From Methylocystis rosea (lineage in GTDB: Bacteria > Pseudomonadota > Alphaproteobacteria > Rhizobiales > Beijerinckiaceae): a DNA stretch of 64,000 nucleotides. Position 1 is the first letter of the stretch, and every line of letters starts with the position of its first letter. The stretch is from contig NZ_CP034086.1 in NCBI RefSeq assembly GCF_003855495.1, forward strand, positions 1,488,001-1,552,000. Direction: 5' to 3'. Shown here one piece after another: positions 48,232 through 57,087 of the stretch. The position numbers and the translations under genes were made by a program. Under the pieces are notes generated by a model, which was not told the DNA's origin, did no database searches, and saw only the letters and a program-made list of their open reading frames with translations.

Positions 48232-48479
48232 CTCTTTGGATGCCCGATCGGCCTCTCATGAACGCTCTCGCGCGAGAGCCGATCCGCAGCGCGAAATTCC
48301 TGGATTTGCGCGCGGAGATCCTGCTCCTGGCGCTTCAGCCGTTCAAACTCCGTGCCTTCCGAAGCAAATTCAGTCAGGAAACGGCGAACCACGGCCGACA
48401 CCGAAGTATCGTCCTGCGCCGCTCTGATCCGCGCCCGGCGATACAGTTCGTCGTCTAGTGAAACTGTGATATTTTTCAT
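48228..48479 (-). CDS. Ribbon-helix-helix antitoxin
   Basis: 83 aa from the ATG at 48479. The opening KNITVSLDDELYRRARIRAAQ is a ribbon-helix-helix (CopG-like) DNA-binding fold, followed by SAVVRRFLTEFASEG and a charged tail that should wrap the toxin. It should repress its own promoter. Lies between nagZ and scpA, where Rhizobiales genomes usually have no gene. Confidence 0.85.
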   Translation of the reverse strand: MKNITVSLDDELYRRARIRAAQDDTSVSAVVRRFLTEFASEGTEFERLKRQEQDLRAQIQEFRAADRLSRESVHERPIGHPKR

Positions 48480-48519
48480 AATTTCACAGTTAGGCTCGGA
48501 TGCGCCTGCACGCAAGAGT

Positions 48520-49527
48520 TCACGCCACGGCTCGCATCGCCGCGTCGAACTCGCGCGTCGCCTCCGCGACATCGAAGGGTTCGATAGGCCGCCGCACGCA
48601 TTCCAGCGCCTTTTCGGCGCGCGCGAGCGCCGCGCCCTCAAGCGGCGGCGCGCCTTCGGCTACCGGCCAAGCTTCCGCAAGGTCGCCGTTGCAGTGGAGC
48701 ACGATGTCGCATCCGGCGCCGATCGCGTTCTCGGCGCGCTGGCGAAAGCTCCCCGAAAGCGCCTTCATCGAAAGGTCGTCGGTCATGAGGAGACCGTCAA
48801 AGCCAATATAGCCGCGAACGATGTCGCCGATCACCGCCTTCGACAGCGTGCCGGGCGCGGTCGGATCGATCGCCGTGTAGACGACATGGGCGCTCATCGC
48901 CATCGGCAGATCGGCATTCGCCTTGAACGGCGCAAAATCAGTAAGCTCCAGGTCCTCGCGGCGCGCGTTGACCACCGGCAGCTCCAAATGGCTGTCGGCG
49001 CGGGCGCGCCCATGGCCGGGAATGTGCTTCATCACCGGCGCGACGCCGCCCGCCATCAACCCTTCGGCGGCGGCGCGGCCGATAGCCGCGACGCGCGCGG
49101 GATCGCGGCTATAGGCGCGATCGCCGATGATGCTGTGGGAATCCGCCGCCGGCGCATCGAGCACCGGCAGGCAGTCGACGTCGACGCCGACTGACCGCAG
49201 ATCATGGGCGATGACCCGGGCGCCAAGCCAAGCCAATCGCTCGGCCTGCGCGGCGTTGGCGGCCGCCAGCTCATAGCGCGCAGCGGCCGGATAGGCGCGC
49301 CAGTGGGGCGGGCCCAGACGCTGCACGCGGCCGCCTTCCTGATCGACAAGAACAGGCGCATGGCGGCCGAGCGCGTCCCGAATGTCGGCGGTCAGCCGCG
49401 CGATCTGCTCGGGCGCATCCACATTGCGACGAAAGAGGATCACGCCCCAGGGCGCGGCGTCGCGCAGGAACGCGCGCTCGTCGGCCTCGAGCGTGAAGCC
49501 CTTTAATCCACAGATAAAGGCGCGCAT
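48520..49527 (-). CDS. nagZ: Beta-N-acetylhexosaminidase (GH3)
   Basis: 335 aa. Removes N-acetylglucosamine from cell-wall recycling products in the cytosol. Motifs: GVILFRRNVDAPEQIARL, VLVDQEGGRVQRLG, and the catalytic KHIPGHGRARADSHLELP with the NagZ-specific His/Asp dyad. A terminal GLLMTDDLSMKAL supplies the nucleophile Asp. Follows the SPOR gene by 9 nt. Confidence 0.95.
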   Translation of the reverse strand: MRAFICGLKGFTLEADERAFLRDAAPWGVILFRRNVDAPEQIARLTADIRDALGRHAPVLVDQEGGRVQRLGPPHWRAYPAAARYELAAANAAQAERLAWLGARVIAHDLRSVGVDVDCLPVLDAPAADSHSIIGDRAYSRDPARVAAIGRAAAEGLMAGGVAPVMKHIPGHGRARADSHLELPVVNARREDLELTDFAPFKANADLPMAMSAHVVYTAIDPTAPGTLSKAVIGDIVRGYIGFDGLLMTDDLSMKALSGSFRQRAENAIGAGCDIVLHCNGDLAEAWPVAEGAPPLEGAALARAEKALECVRRPIEPFDVAEATREFDAAMRAVA

Positions 49528-49536
49528 GTCGTCCCG

Positions 49537-50850
49537 TCAGTTGCCCGCGACGAAGCAGGAGCCGCCGGACGCCTTCACTTTGCTGCAGATCGCGTTCGCG
49601 GACTCCTTGCTCACCGCCCCGACGCGCACGCGATAGACGGTCTTGTCATTCACGGTCGCCATTTTGAAAGTCGGCTTCAGGCCGCCAAGCTGTGAGCGAT
49701 ATTTGCTCACGACGGTCTTCAGCAATTCGCGGGCGTCGGCCTCGCTGTCGGCTGCGCCGAACTGCACGGCGAAGCCGCCTTTGCTCGGAGGCGCGGACTG
49801 ACCGGAATCCGCATCCGGCGAAGACTCTTCCACCGCGGCCACTTTCGGCTTGGCGATTCGCGGGGGCGTCGCCGTTGGTTTCGCCTGCGCCGGCGGCGTC
49901 GCAGTCGCGGCGCCGATGGCGCCGGCCACGGCTGTATGCGCAGCCGTCTCCGCGGGCCGGCTCGCCATGGCGACGGCGGGCGGCAGAGCGCCATCTTCCA
50001 CCCGGCTGCCGTCAGGCCGCACGGTGACGGTTTTGACCTTCTTTGGCGCGGCTGTGGCGGGAGCCGGAGGCTCATGCGGCAGATTGACAGGTCCGTCGCC
50101 GAGCAGCGCCGCGCTCGGCGTGACCGAAGGATCCACCGCCTGTTCCTGATTGGTGACGACTTTCTGAACCGGCGCCTGCTCCCTGCGGTCCAGAACGACA
50201 GCGGCGCTGGCGTCTGGCGTCGTCGTTTCGGCCTCGGCGCTTGGCTTGACCTTCACCGGTCCTTCCGGAGCGACGATGGTCGCAATTTCGCGTGAGGCGT
50301 TGGAGCCGCTCCGATGCCAGAAAGCGAAGCCGATGCTCAGAACGGCGACGAGCGATATCGCGACGACGGCGTGCCAGGGCCGGAACCAGGAGCGCCACCC
50401 GCCGTGGGGGTCCTCATAGTCCTCATCGCTCTGGCCATAATCGAGATATTGCGAATCATCGCTCCAGCCGGCCTCTGCGCCGTAATGGGCGGGGTCGTAT
50501 CCGGCCTGCTGGGCGCTATAGCCCGGCGGCAAATCGCGATAGTCGGGATCCACCGGATAGGCGGGCTCCAGAGCCTGCTCCATCGACGGCTCTGGATAAT
50601 AGGGCGGCTCAGCGGCCACTGGCGGCGCGGCGTCATAGGAACCGCGCAGTTCGGCGGCTTGAACGCGAGCGTCGCGCGCCTCTGCCAGAATTTGGCTGTA
50701 AGGATCAGCGGCGGCATGGTCCTGTCCCTGGACCAACCGCGCGAGTTCGCTGAGCGGATCTTCGACTTGCGGGGCGCGTTCGGGCCCGCGCAGCCGCCGC
50801 TCGAATTCGCCGAGATCGATCGCCGGGCCTCTAACGGATGTCTCGCGCAT
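49537..50850 (-). CDS. SPOR-domain cell-division protein
   Basis: 437 aa. A cytosolic Pro/Tyr-rich N-terminus with acidic YDDSQYLDYGQSDEDYEDP-like sequence leads to one membrane helix (WHAVVAISLVAVLSIGFAFW), a long Ala/Pro/Thr-rich periplasmic linker, and a C-terminal SPOR domain (GFAVQFGAADSEADARELLKTV ... VYRVRVGAVSKESANAICSKVK) that binds denuded septal glycan. Standard neighbour of argS and nagZ. Confidence 0.9.
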   Translation of the reverse strand: MRETSVRGPAIDLGEFERRLRGPERAPQVEDPLSELARLVQGQDHAAADPYSQILAEARDARVQAAELRGSYDAAPPVAAEPPYYPEPSMEQALEPAYPVDPDYRDLPPGYSAQQAGYDPAHYGAEAGWSDDSQYLDYGQSDEDYEDPHGGWRSWFRPWHAVVAISLVAVLSIGFAFWHRSGSNASREIATIVAPEGPVKVKPSAEAETTTPDASAAVVLDRREQAPVQKVVTNQEQAVDPSVTPSAALLGDGPVNLPHEPPAPATAAPKKVKTVTVRPDGSRVEDGALPPAVAMASRPAETAAHTAVAGAIGAATATPPAQAKPTATPPRIAKPKVAAVEESSPDADSGQSAPPSKGGFAVQFGAADSEADARELLKTVVSKYRSQLGGLKPTFKMATVNDKTVYRVRVGAVSKESANAICSKVKASGGSCFVAGN

Positions 50851-50937
50851 GATGCACCTCGCTCGTTGATTCCTGGGGGGCGCGAAGCAAATTGATAAGC
50901 GCGTCCTACGCCTGGCCGTTGTCGCTCAAGGCGTCGA

Positions 50938-52719
50938 TTAGCGCATCTCGTCGGGGGCGCTCACGCCGAGCAGCCTCAAGCCTGACCCCAGGACGATCGT
51001 TAAAGAGCTAACCAACGCAACCCGAGCGATGGTTAACTCTCTCTCTTCAGACTTAACAAACCGTAATTGCGGCTGATCTTTGCCGCGATTCCAATGCGAA
51101 TGGAACACGCTCGACAGTTCGTGCAGATAAAAGGCCACCCGGTGGGGCTCATGCGCCGCCGCCGCCGCCTCAATCACCCGCGGATACTGAGCGATCATCT
51201 TGGCCAAAGCAAGTTCGCCCTCGTCCGCCAAAAGCGCCAGATCCGCCTCGGCTAGGCTTTCGGCCGAGACGTCAATATCGGGAAAAGCGGCGAGCGCCTG
51301 GCGCAGCGCCGACTTTCCCCGCGCATGGGCGTATTGGACGTAAAAGACCGGATTGTCCTTCGATTGCTCGATGACCTTGGCGAGGTCGAAGTCGAGCGGC
51401 GCGTCATTCTTGCGATAGAGCATCATGAATCGCACGGCGTCGACGCCGACCTCGTCGACGACCTCCCGCAAAGTGACGAAGTCCCCGGCCCGCTTCGACA
51501 TTTTGACCGGTTCGCCGGCGCGCATCAGCTTGACGAGCTGGCAAAGCTTGACGTCGAGCGTAACCCGCTTGTCGGAGAGCGCGGCGACGGCCGCCGACAT
51601 GCGTTTGACATAGCCGCCGTGATCGGCGCCCCAGACGTCGACAAGCGTGTCGAATCCGCGATCGATCTTGTCCTTGTGATAGGCGATATCGGCCGCGAAA
51701 TAGGTCGGAGAGCCGTCGGATTTCTTCAAGGCGCGGTCGACATCGTCGCCAAAGAGCATCGATCTGAACAGCGTCTGCTCGCGATCCTCCCAGTCGTCGG
51801 GCAATTGCCCTTTCGGCGGGGGCAAGCGGCCTTCATAGACGAGGCCTTTGGCTCGAAGCCAGTCGATGGCGGCGTCGATCGCCGAGACGCCGTCCTTTTT
51901 CGCATGCAAGGACCGTTCGGAGAAGAACGTCTCATGCGTGATGTTCAAGGCGGCGAGATCGCCGCGGATCAACTCCATCATCGCGTCGATGGCGGCGGCG
52001 CGAAGGACTGGCAGCCACTCGCTCTCCGCCGCGCCGGCGAGCGAGTCGCCATGCGCTTTGGCGAGCGCCTCGCCGACGGGTTTCAGATAGTCGCCCGGGT
52101 AGAGCCCCTCGGGGATCGTGATCGCCTCGCCCAGGGCCTCGCGGTAGCGCAGAAAAACGGAGCGCGCCAGGACGTCGACCTGGGCGCCGGCGTCATTGAT
52201 GTAATATTCGCGCGTCACCGCGCAGCCCGAAAAGGCTAGGAGATTTGCGAGCGCGTCGCCGAAGACGGCGCCCCGGCCGTGGCCGACATGCATCGGCCCC
52301 GTCGGGTTGGCCGAGACATATTCGACATTCACCTTGCCCTGCAGAGCGCTTGACCGGCTCTTGGCGACGCGACCGAAATTCTGCGGATCGCGCAACACGG
52401 CGCGAAGAACCTGAGTGAACATCTCGGGCTTCAAGCGGATATTGATGAAACCCGGCCCGGCGACCTCGGTCGCGGCGACGTCCTGCGATTGCGCAAGGGC
52501 GTAGCCGATTTCGACCGCCAATTCGCGCGGCGAGGCGAAATGCGGCTTCGCCTCCTTGGCGAAGACCATGGCGGCGTTCGACGCGAGATCGCCCAGCGTC
52601 GCGTCCTTGGGCGGCTCGACGACGAAGCGCGCGTGATCGAGCTTCGGCAAACGGCCGTCGGCGGCGATGCGATCGAGAATGGCGGCGATGCGGGCGTGAA
52701 AGTCGTCGAAAATGTTCAT
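50938..52719 (-). CDS. argS: Arginyl-tRNA synthetase
   Basis: 593 aa class I enzyme. The HIGH-type signature is [21 protein letters not shown], preceded by [12 protein letters not shown]; the KMSKS-type loop is [19 protein letters not shown], unusual in argS in being readily recognisable. An N-terminal Add-1 tRNA-binding domain and C-terminal anticodon-binding helices are present. Starts the argS-SPOR-nagZ run downstream of dgt. Confidence 0.97.
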   Translation of the reverse strand: MNIFDDFHARIAAILDRIAADGRLPKLDHARFVVEPPKDATLGDLASNAAMVFAKEAKPHFASPRELAVEIGYALAQSQDVAATEVAGPGFINIRLKPEMFTQVLRAVLRDPQNFGRVAKSRSSALQGKVNVEYVSANPTGPMHVGHGRGAVFGDALANLLAFSGCAVTREYYINDAGAQVDVLARSVFLRYREALGEAITIPEGLYPGDYLKPVGEALAKAHGDSLAGAAESEWLPVLRAAAIDAMMELIRGDLAALNITHETFFSERSLHAKKDGVSAIDAAIDWLRAKGLVYEGRLPPPKGQLPDDWEDREQTLFRSMLFGDDVDRALKKSDGSPTYFAADIAYHKDKIDRGFDTLVDVWGADHGGYVKRMSAAVAALSDKRVTLDVKLCQLVKLMRAGEPVKMSKRAGDFVTLREVVDEVGVDAVRFMMLYRKNDAPLDFDLAKVIEQSKDNPVFYVQYAHARGKSALRQALAAFPDIDVSAESLAEADLALLADEGELALAKMIAQYPRVIEAAAAAHEPHRVAFYLHELSSVFHSHWNRGKDQPQLRFVKSEERELTIARVALVSSLTIVLGSGLRLLGVSAPDEMR

Positions 52720-52820
52720 GGAGGTCCGTGGGCAAGGTCGGCCGCCCGTTTAACAGCTTGGGCCAGGGAAATCACCCCTTCCGCAGGCTCGACAGACGAC
52801 ATGCCGTCCTGCGGCAGGTC

Positions 52821-54119
52821 TTACGATCGACCAGCGGCTTCACCGCCAAACACCCGCTTCACTTCGTTCAGCGCGTAGCGGTCGGTCATGCCGGCGATAT
52901 AATCGGCCACCACCACAGCACGGTCGGCGTCCTCCAGCGCCTGCGCCGCCCATTCGGCCGGCATCAGCTCCGGGTTCTCAAAAAAAGCCGGAAAGAGCCG
53001 AGAAATCGCATCGCGCGCGCGCTCCCAGACGCCCAAGACCTTCTCGTGCCGATACATGTTGGCGAAGAGGAAGGCTTTGATGTCGCGCTCGGCTTCGGCC
53101 ATCGGCGGCGAGAGACGGACGACGGCTTCGCCCGCCCGCCGCGCTTCATCGGCGCTCGCCGGCGAAACGCGCGCCAGACGCCGCAGCGATTCGCCGATCG
53201 CGTCCTCGACGAAGGCGGTGATGACGCGGCGCACCAGCTCATGAATGACGCGCGGCCGCTCGAGGCCGGGATGTTCGTCGCGGACATGCGCGAGCACCCC
53301 TGCAATGAAGGGCGTGCGGGCGATGTCATCGAGCGAAAACAGTTCGGCGCGCAGGCCGTCGTCGATGTCATGGCCGATATAGGCGATATCGTCGGCCTGA
53401 GCCGCGGCCTGCGCCTCGACGCTGGCGAAGGTCGCGAGATCGAGCGGAAAGATGGCGTCGAAGGCCGCGATATAGCGCGACAGTGGACGATCTTTTGCCG
53501 CGCCGGCAATCGCCTCCTCATCCTGAGGAGCGCCTGAATGGCTACTTTCCCTCGTCCTTCGAGACGCGGGCTTCGCCCGCTCCTCAGGATGAGGGAGAAG
53601 CAGATCGGGATCTGCATCGCGCTTCAAGAGCGGCCCATTGTGCTTGACGATGCCTTCCAGCGTCTCCCAGGTCAGATCGAGACCGTCGTAGCGCGCGTAA
53701 CGGCGCTCGAGCAGCGTCACGACGCGCAGCGCCTGAGCGTTGTGATCAAACCCGCCAAAGGGCGCCATGCAGGCCTCGAGCGCGCCCTCGCCCGCGTGGC
53801 CGAACGGCGTATGGCCGAGGTCATGGGCGAGCGCCACGGCCTCCGCCAGATCCTCGTCGCAGCGCAGGGCCCGGGCGAGCGCGCGCGCGATCTGCCCGAC
53901 CTCGATCGTATGGGTGAGGCGGGTGCGAAAATGATCGCCGTCGAGCGGCACGAAGACCTGCGTCTTGTGCGCGAGCCGGCGAAAGGCGGTGCAGTGGATG
54001 ATTCGGTCGCGATCGCGCTGAAATTCGCTCCGCGTGGGCGATGGCGCCTCTGCATAGAGCCGGCCGCGCGAGCGCGCGGCGTCGCTGGCGTATGCCGCAA
54101 GAGGGCCACGAACCGCCAT
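52821..54119 (-). CDS. dGTPase-like HD-domain phosphohydrolase with repeat-derived loop
   Basis: 432 aa from the ATG at 54119, which has AAAGG 7 nt upstream. It should hydrolyse dGTP or related dNTPs to the nucleoside and triphosphate. The HD residues are visible in RLTHTIEVGQIARALA and ALAHDLGHTPFGHAGE, with DDIAYIGHDIDDGL supplying the third metal ligand. Between the two blocks, about residue 180-210, lies LLPHPEERAKPASRRTRES...GAPQDEE, a direct translation of a REP element. Known family members have only a short loop there. Confidence 0.92.
   Translation of the reverse strand: MAVRGPLAAYASDAARSRGRLYAEAPSPTRSEFQRDRDRIIHCTAFRRLAHKTQVFVPLDGDHFRTRLTHTIEVGQIARALARALRCDEDLAEAVALAHDLGHTPFGHAGEGALEACMAPFGGFDHNAQALRVVTLLERRYARYDGLDLTWETLEGIVKHNGPLLKRDADPDLLLPHPEERAKPASRRTRESSHSGAPQDEEAIAGAAKDRPLSRYIAAFDAIFPLDLATFASVEAQAAAQADDIAYIGHDIDDGLRAELFSLDDIARTPFIAGVLAHVRDEHPGLERPRVIHELVRRVITAFVEDAIGESLRRLARVSPASADEARRAGEAVVRLSPPMAEAERDIKAFLFANMYRHEKVLGVWERARDAISRLFPAFFENPELMPAEWAAQALEDADRAVVVADYIAGMTDRYALNEVKRVFGGEAAGRS
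53515..53597. repeat. REP-like unit inside the dGTPase coding sequence
   Basis: CCTCATCCTGAGGAGCG and CGAGACGCGGG...CCCGCTCCTCAGGATGAGG form an inverted pair that is translated in frame in the dGTPase gene. Confidence 0.8.
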
Positions 54120-54306
54120 ATGCGCGCCTTTCATTGAAACGCCTCAGGTTTGGACCTATCTTGCAGCAGAGAGCATATCCCGCAAACGGCCGGGCCGCCG
54201 TAGAATGGGATATGCCGAAATTAAAATTTCGGGCGAGTTTCTTTCGATCGGGCGTCCGCCCGCAGTAACTCGCGACGGCCCGCGCAGGCAAGTGACGGAG
54301 AAACGG

Positions 54307-54645
54307 ATGACGACGGCGGCAAGCGATATCGCGCTCACCGATCAAGCGGCGCGGCGCATACACGCGATTCTCGCCAATGAATCGCCCGGCGCGGTGTTTC
54401 GCGTTTCAGTCGAGGGCGGCGGCTGCTCCGGCTTCCAGTATCATTTCGCGGTGGACTCCGCCCCGGGCGCGGAGGACGCGCTCCTTGAGCACGCCGGCGC
54501 CCGGGTCGCGATCGACCCCGCGTCCATTGGCTTTCTCGCTGGCGCCAGCATCGACTTTGTCGACGATCTGATGGGACAGTCCTTCCGTGTCGTTAATCCC
54601 AACGCCGTCTCCTCCTGCGGCTGCGGCACCAGCTTTTCAGTCTGA
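54307..54645 (+). CDS. erpA: Iron-sulfur cluster insertion protein (A-type carrier)
   Basis: 112 aa from the ATG at 54307, which has ACGGAGAAACGG upstream. The three ligand cysteines are in GGGCSGFQYHF and SCGCGTSFSV. A-type carriers pass [2Fe-2S] or [4Fe-4S] clusters to apoproteins. It is divergent from dgt, an arrangement standard in Rhizobiales. ErpA is preferred over IscA from the context. Confidence 0.9.
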   Translation: MTTAASDIALTDQAARRIHAILANESPGAVFRVSVEGGGCSGFQYHFAVDSAPGAEDALLEHAGARVAIDPASIGFLAGASIDFVDDLMGQSFRVVNPNAVSSCGCGTSFSV

Positions 54646-54731
54646 CGCCACAGACCCGTTGCAAGCGTGCGTCACGCTGCTGCGGGATCATTTTGCGGCG
54701 ACCGCTCGGCGCCACCTTGGGAGTTTCAGCC

Positions 54732-55640
54732 TTGGACGCTCTCTTCATTGGCCACGCCTATATCGACGTCACCATGCGCGCCGAGCGCATGCCCTCGGGC
54801 GACCAGAAGGCGTTAGCGCGCGACTATGCGGTGAGTTTCGGCGGCAACGCCGTTACGGCCGGCTTCGCCTGCGCCAAGCTCGGCCATCCCGTCGATCTCT
54901 TGACCACGCTCGCGCCCGACTGGCTCGGCCACATGTTCATGGACATGGCCCATACTTACGGGATCGATGTCCATCCGCGACGGGTGGCGCGCTCGTCGCT
55001 GTCGTTCGTCTGGCCCAATGACGGCAAGCGGGCGATTTTGCGCGCGCGCGACGACACTTATCTGCAGGGCGTTCCGCGCCTCGACATTTCGGAGACGCGA
55101 CTTCTCCATATCGATGGGCATATGGCCGACGCCGCGCTCCATTACGCGAAGGGGGCTCGGGCGCGCGGCGCTCTCGTCTCGCTTGACGGCGGCGCGCTGC
55201 GACCCTGCATCGAGGAGCTGACCGGTTACGTCGACGTCGCGGTGGTGGCCGAAAAACTCTGCGAGCAAATGTCCTTGTCGGAGCTCGACATGCTTGGCTG
55301 GCTGAAATCCAAGGGCTGCCGGATCGGCGGGGTGACGACCGGCGAAAAGGGCATGTTGTGGTATGACGAGGACGGCGAGATTTCGCAGATGGCCTCGCTC
55401 GCCGTGCCGCACGAACTCATCGTCGACACGTCCGGCGCCGGCGACGTCTTTCACGGCGCCTATTGCGCCTCCTATCTCGAGCGGCCGGACGCCCCCTGGC
55501 GAGAACACTTTGAATTCGCCCGCGCGGCGTCGGCGCATAAAATTCAGCATCTCGGCAATGAGGCGGGGCTGCCCTCGCCCGACGACGTCGCGGCGGCGCT
55601 CGCGGCCTTTGCGCCGGCGGACGCGCTCAGCCCGGTTTGA
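54732..55640 (+). CDS. PfkB-family carbohydrate kinase
   Basis: 302 aa. The TTG at 54732 has GGGAG upstream and begins at the conserved LDALFIGHAYIDV; a longer TTG start at 54693 adds little. Signatures: N-terminal SFGGNAVTAGFACAKLG and the C-terminal VDTSGAGDVFHGAYCA with catalytic Asp (second PfkB motif). Sugar specificity unknown; ribokinase or adenosine kinase-type activity is possible. Follows erpA by 86 nt. Confidence 0.9.
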   Translation: MDALFIGHAYIDVTMRAERMPSGDQKALARDYAVSFGGNAVTAGFACAKLGHPVDLLTTLAPDWLGHMFMDMAHTYGIDVHPRRVARSSLSFVWPNDGKRAILRARDDTYLQGVPRLDISETRLLHIDGHMADAALHYAKGARARGALVSLDGGALRPCIEELTGYVDVAVVAEKLCEQMSLSELDMLGWLKSKGCRIGGVTTGEKGMLWYDEDGEISQMASLAVPHELIVDTSGAGDVFHGAYCASYLERPDAPWREHFEFARAASAHKIQHLGNEAGLPSPDDVAAALAAFAPADALSPV

Positions 55641-55755
55641 GCACATCCGTCGCGGCGACCCAAAGCCGCCCGAACGACGCCGACACTTATGCACGACGCG
55701 TTGGCCTCGGCGGGCTTGGCAAATCGCCGCCCGCCTTGTATACGCGGGACCGCAT

Positions 55756-55831
55756 TCCCCGATAGCTCAGCTGGTAGAGCACGCGACTGTTAATCGCTAG
55801 GTCGTAGGTTCGAGTCCTACTCGGGGAGCCA
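55756..55831 (+). tRNA. tRNA-Asn (anticodon GTT)
   Basis: Acceptor TCCCCGA/TCGGGGA, D-arm GCTCAGCTGGTAGAGC, anticodon loop CTGTTAA with GTT, T-arm TAGGTTCGAGTCCTA, discriminator G and an encoded CCA. A conjugation-gene scar begins about 55 nt beyond its 3' end, which suits a tRNA integration site. Confidence 0.97.
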
Positions 55832-55878
55832 TCTCGGAACGAAACTGCGAACGCCGTGCGTAAAATGCTGCGGCCGAC

Positions 55879-56100
55879 CGTCGAACGGTGAACTCCGATC
55901 GGCTCCAGAGCCCCGCCTCCCGCTATGTGCTGCAAGCCGGCGCCGTCATTCCGGCGGCCCTCGTCTCTGACATACGTTCCGATCTTCCCGGCAGATAGCG
56001 CACAAGTGACCGAAACCGTCGATGACGCCAACCCGGAAATTTCTGCTGATCCCGCAAGCAGTCGCTACCGAAATCATGTCACTCGTTTAGGCCGAGTTTT
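55879..56100 (+). pseudogene. TrbI/VirB10 conjugal-transfer gene relic
   Basis: In one frame SRYVLQAGAVIPAALV-SDIRSDLPG matches the conserved TrbI/VirB10 sequence (YxLxAGTVIPAALITGIxSDLPG). The next conserved blocks are in other frames: AQVTETVDDA, then RKFLLIPQAV. Stops and at least two frame changes separate them. The preceding N-terminal part and the following C-terminal part of the gene are absent. I infer decay of a type IV secretion gene from an integrated conjugative element. No other transfer gene is present in the window. Confidence 0.6.
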
Positions 56101-56259
56101 GCCAAGACATTGGTTTCACTAAAATTATTTAGCACCTGAGTTCCGCAAAAAAGAGCTTGCCTCTGCCTTCGGAGGGGTTTTTGAACACGATCGAGTGAAT
56201 TTAAGCTGCGCGAATTATGCAAGCATGAACACAGGCGATTCGAAATCGGGGCTGCAAAA
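56101..56259. other. Intergenic stretch after the TrbI relic
   Basis: No gene is seen. A short GC-rich element (CCTCTGCCTTCGGAGGGG followed by five T, about 56160-56182) could be a weak terminator on the plus strand. The rest is A+T-richer than the core. Confidence 0.3.
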
Positions 56260-56595
56260 ATGAATGCCAATCGATTGAGCGAACCACGTTTCAACATCGT
56301 CATCTGGAAGGGCGAGAAGCAACTCGGAACGCTACGAGATCGCGACGCCAGCCGGGCGCTCAGCAATTTCGGCGGCGTTGTGGCGCGCTATAAAAATTCC
56401 ACTGACAATCACCGGGTCGAACTTTACGACGGAGAGAACCTGATCGAGGCCTGGTCGAGTGATGACGGAAACAAGGCTCCTTCCGCGGAGGCGCCTGTCC
56501 CCGCCAGCGGAAAAATTCATGGCGAGGGCGAGGGCGTCCGGCGGGTCATTTCGGTCCCCTGTCAGCTTGTGCCATCACGTTCGGCGGAAGCGTGA
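56260..56595 (+). CDS. Unknown small protein
   Basis: 111 aa. It reads RFNIVIWKGEKQLGTLRDRDASRALSNF and RVELYDGENLIEAWSSDDG, a compact alpha/beta pattern, then a flexible tail. No signal peptide, no family recognised. A clear ribosome site is lacking, so expression is uncertain. First gene of the accessory block between tRNA-Asn and leuC. Confidence 0.5.
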   Translation: MNANRLSEPRFNIVIWKGEKQLGTLRDRDASRALSNFGGVVARYKNSTDNHRVELYDGENLIEAWSSDDGNKAPSAEAPVPASGKIHGEGEGVRRVISVPCQLVPSRSAEA

Positions 56596-56793
56596 GCTAG
56601 CGTGAGAAGGTAGGGATTCTCACCTCTCTCATGCGTCGCCGTGCTTCCGCTTCCTGAATCCGCTCGCCGGCGGTCGGCGAATGACGCCGGACCCTAAAAA
56701 AACTCGGTCGTCGCCGGCGCAAAGGCATTGGCTCGGCCGCGGCCGCCAACTATTGATGAGGACCCTTTTGCAGAGAGAAACAGGGAGGTTCGC

Positions 56794-57087
56794 ATGGCGT
56801 GCTTTAAGAACGCGGGGTTGGTATTTGGCCTGATGGTCGGCTTTGCTTTCACTGCTCAAGCAGCGAGAGCCCAAAATCCTATTTCAGAGCTTGCCTCTGG
56901 AGTGAATCGCGTGGGAGCCGAGGCGGGACTGGCAGTTACGAATGTGCTCAACAACGTGACCGGAAAGACTACGGCTATGCCTGTCGCCCCTTCACCGGCT
57001 CCCGCGATGGCGAGATCGGCTGCTGTCGTCCATCATCATCACCACCATCATCATAATCTTCACCATCATCATCACCATCACTTTTGA
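56794..57087 (+). CDS. Secreted protein with a 15-histidine C-terminal tail
   Basis: 97 aa from the ATG at 56794, which has CAGGGAGGTTCGC upstream. A signal peptide (LVFGLMVGFAFTAQAARA) precedes a roughly 50-residue region (NPISELASGVNRVGAEAG) and a proline/alanine hinge. The last 18 residues are eight His (80-87), Asn-Leu, seven His (90-96) and Phe. Such tails bind Ni, Co, Zn or Cu. The core does not match a metallochaperone I know, so metal storage or scavenging in the periplasm is inferred from composition only. Confidence 0.65.
   Translation: MACFKNAGLVFGLMVGFAFTAQAARAQNPISELASGVNRVGAEAGLAVTNVLNNVTGKTTAMPVAPSPAPAMARSAAVVHHHHHHHHNLHHHHHHHF

Noticed and set aside
55687..56031. Minus-strand 114-codon frame over tRNA-Asn
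   Set aside because: The segment SRTRTYDLAINSRVLYQLSYRG is the antisense translation of the tRNA, a well-known artefact.
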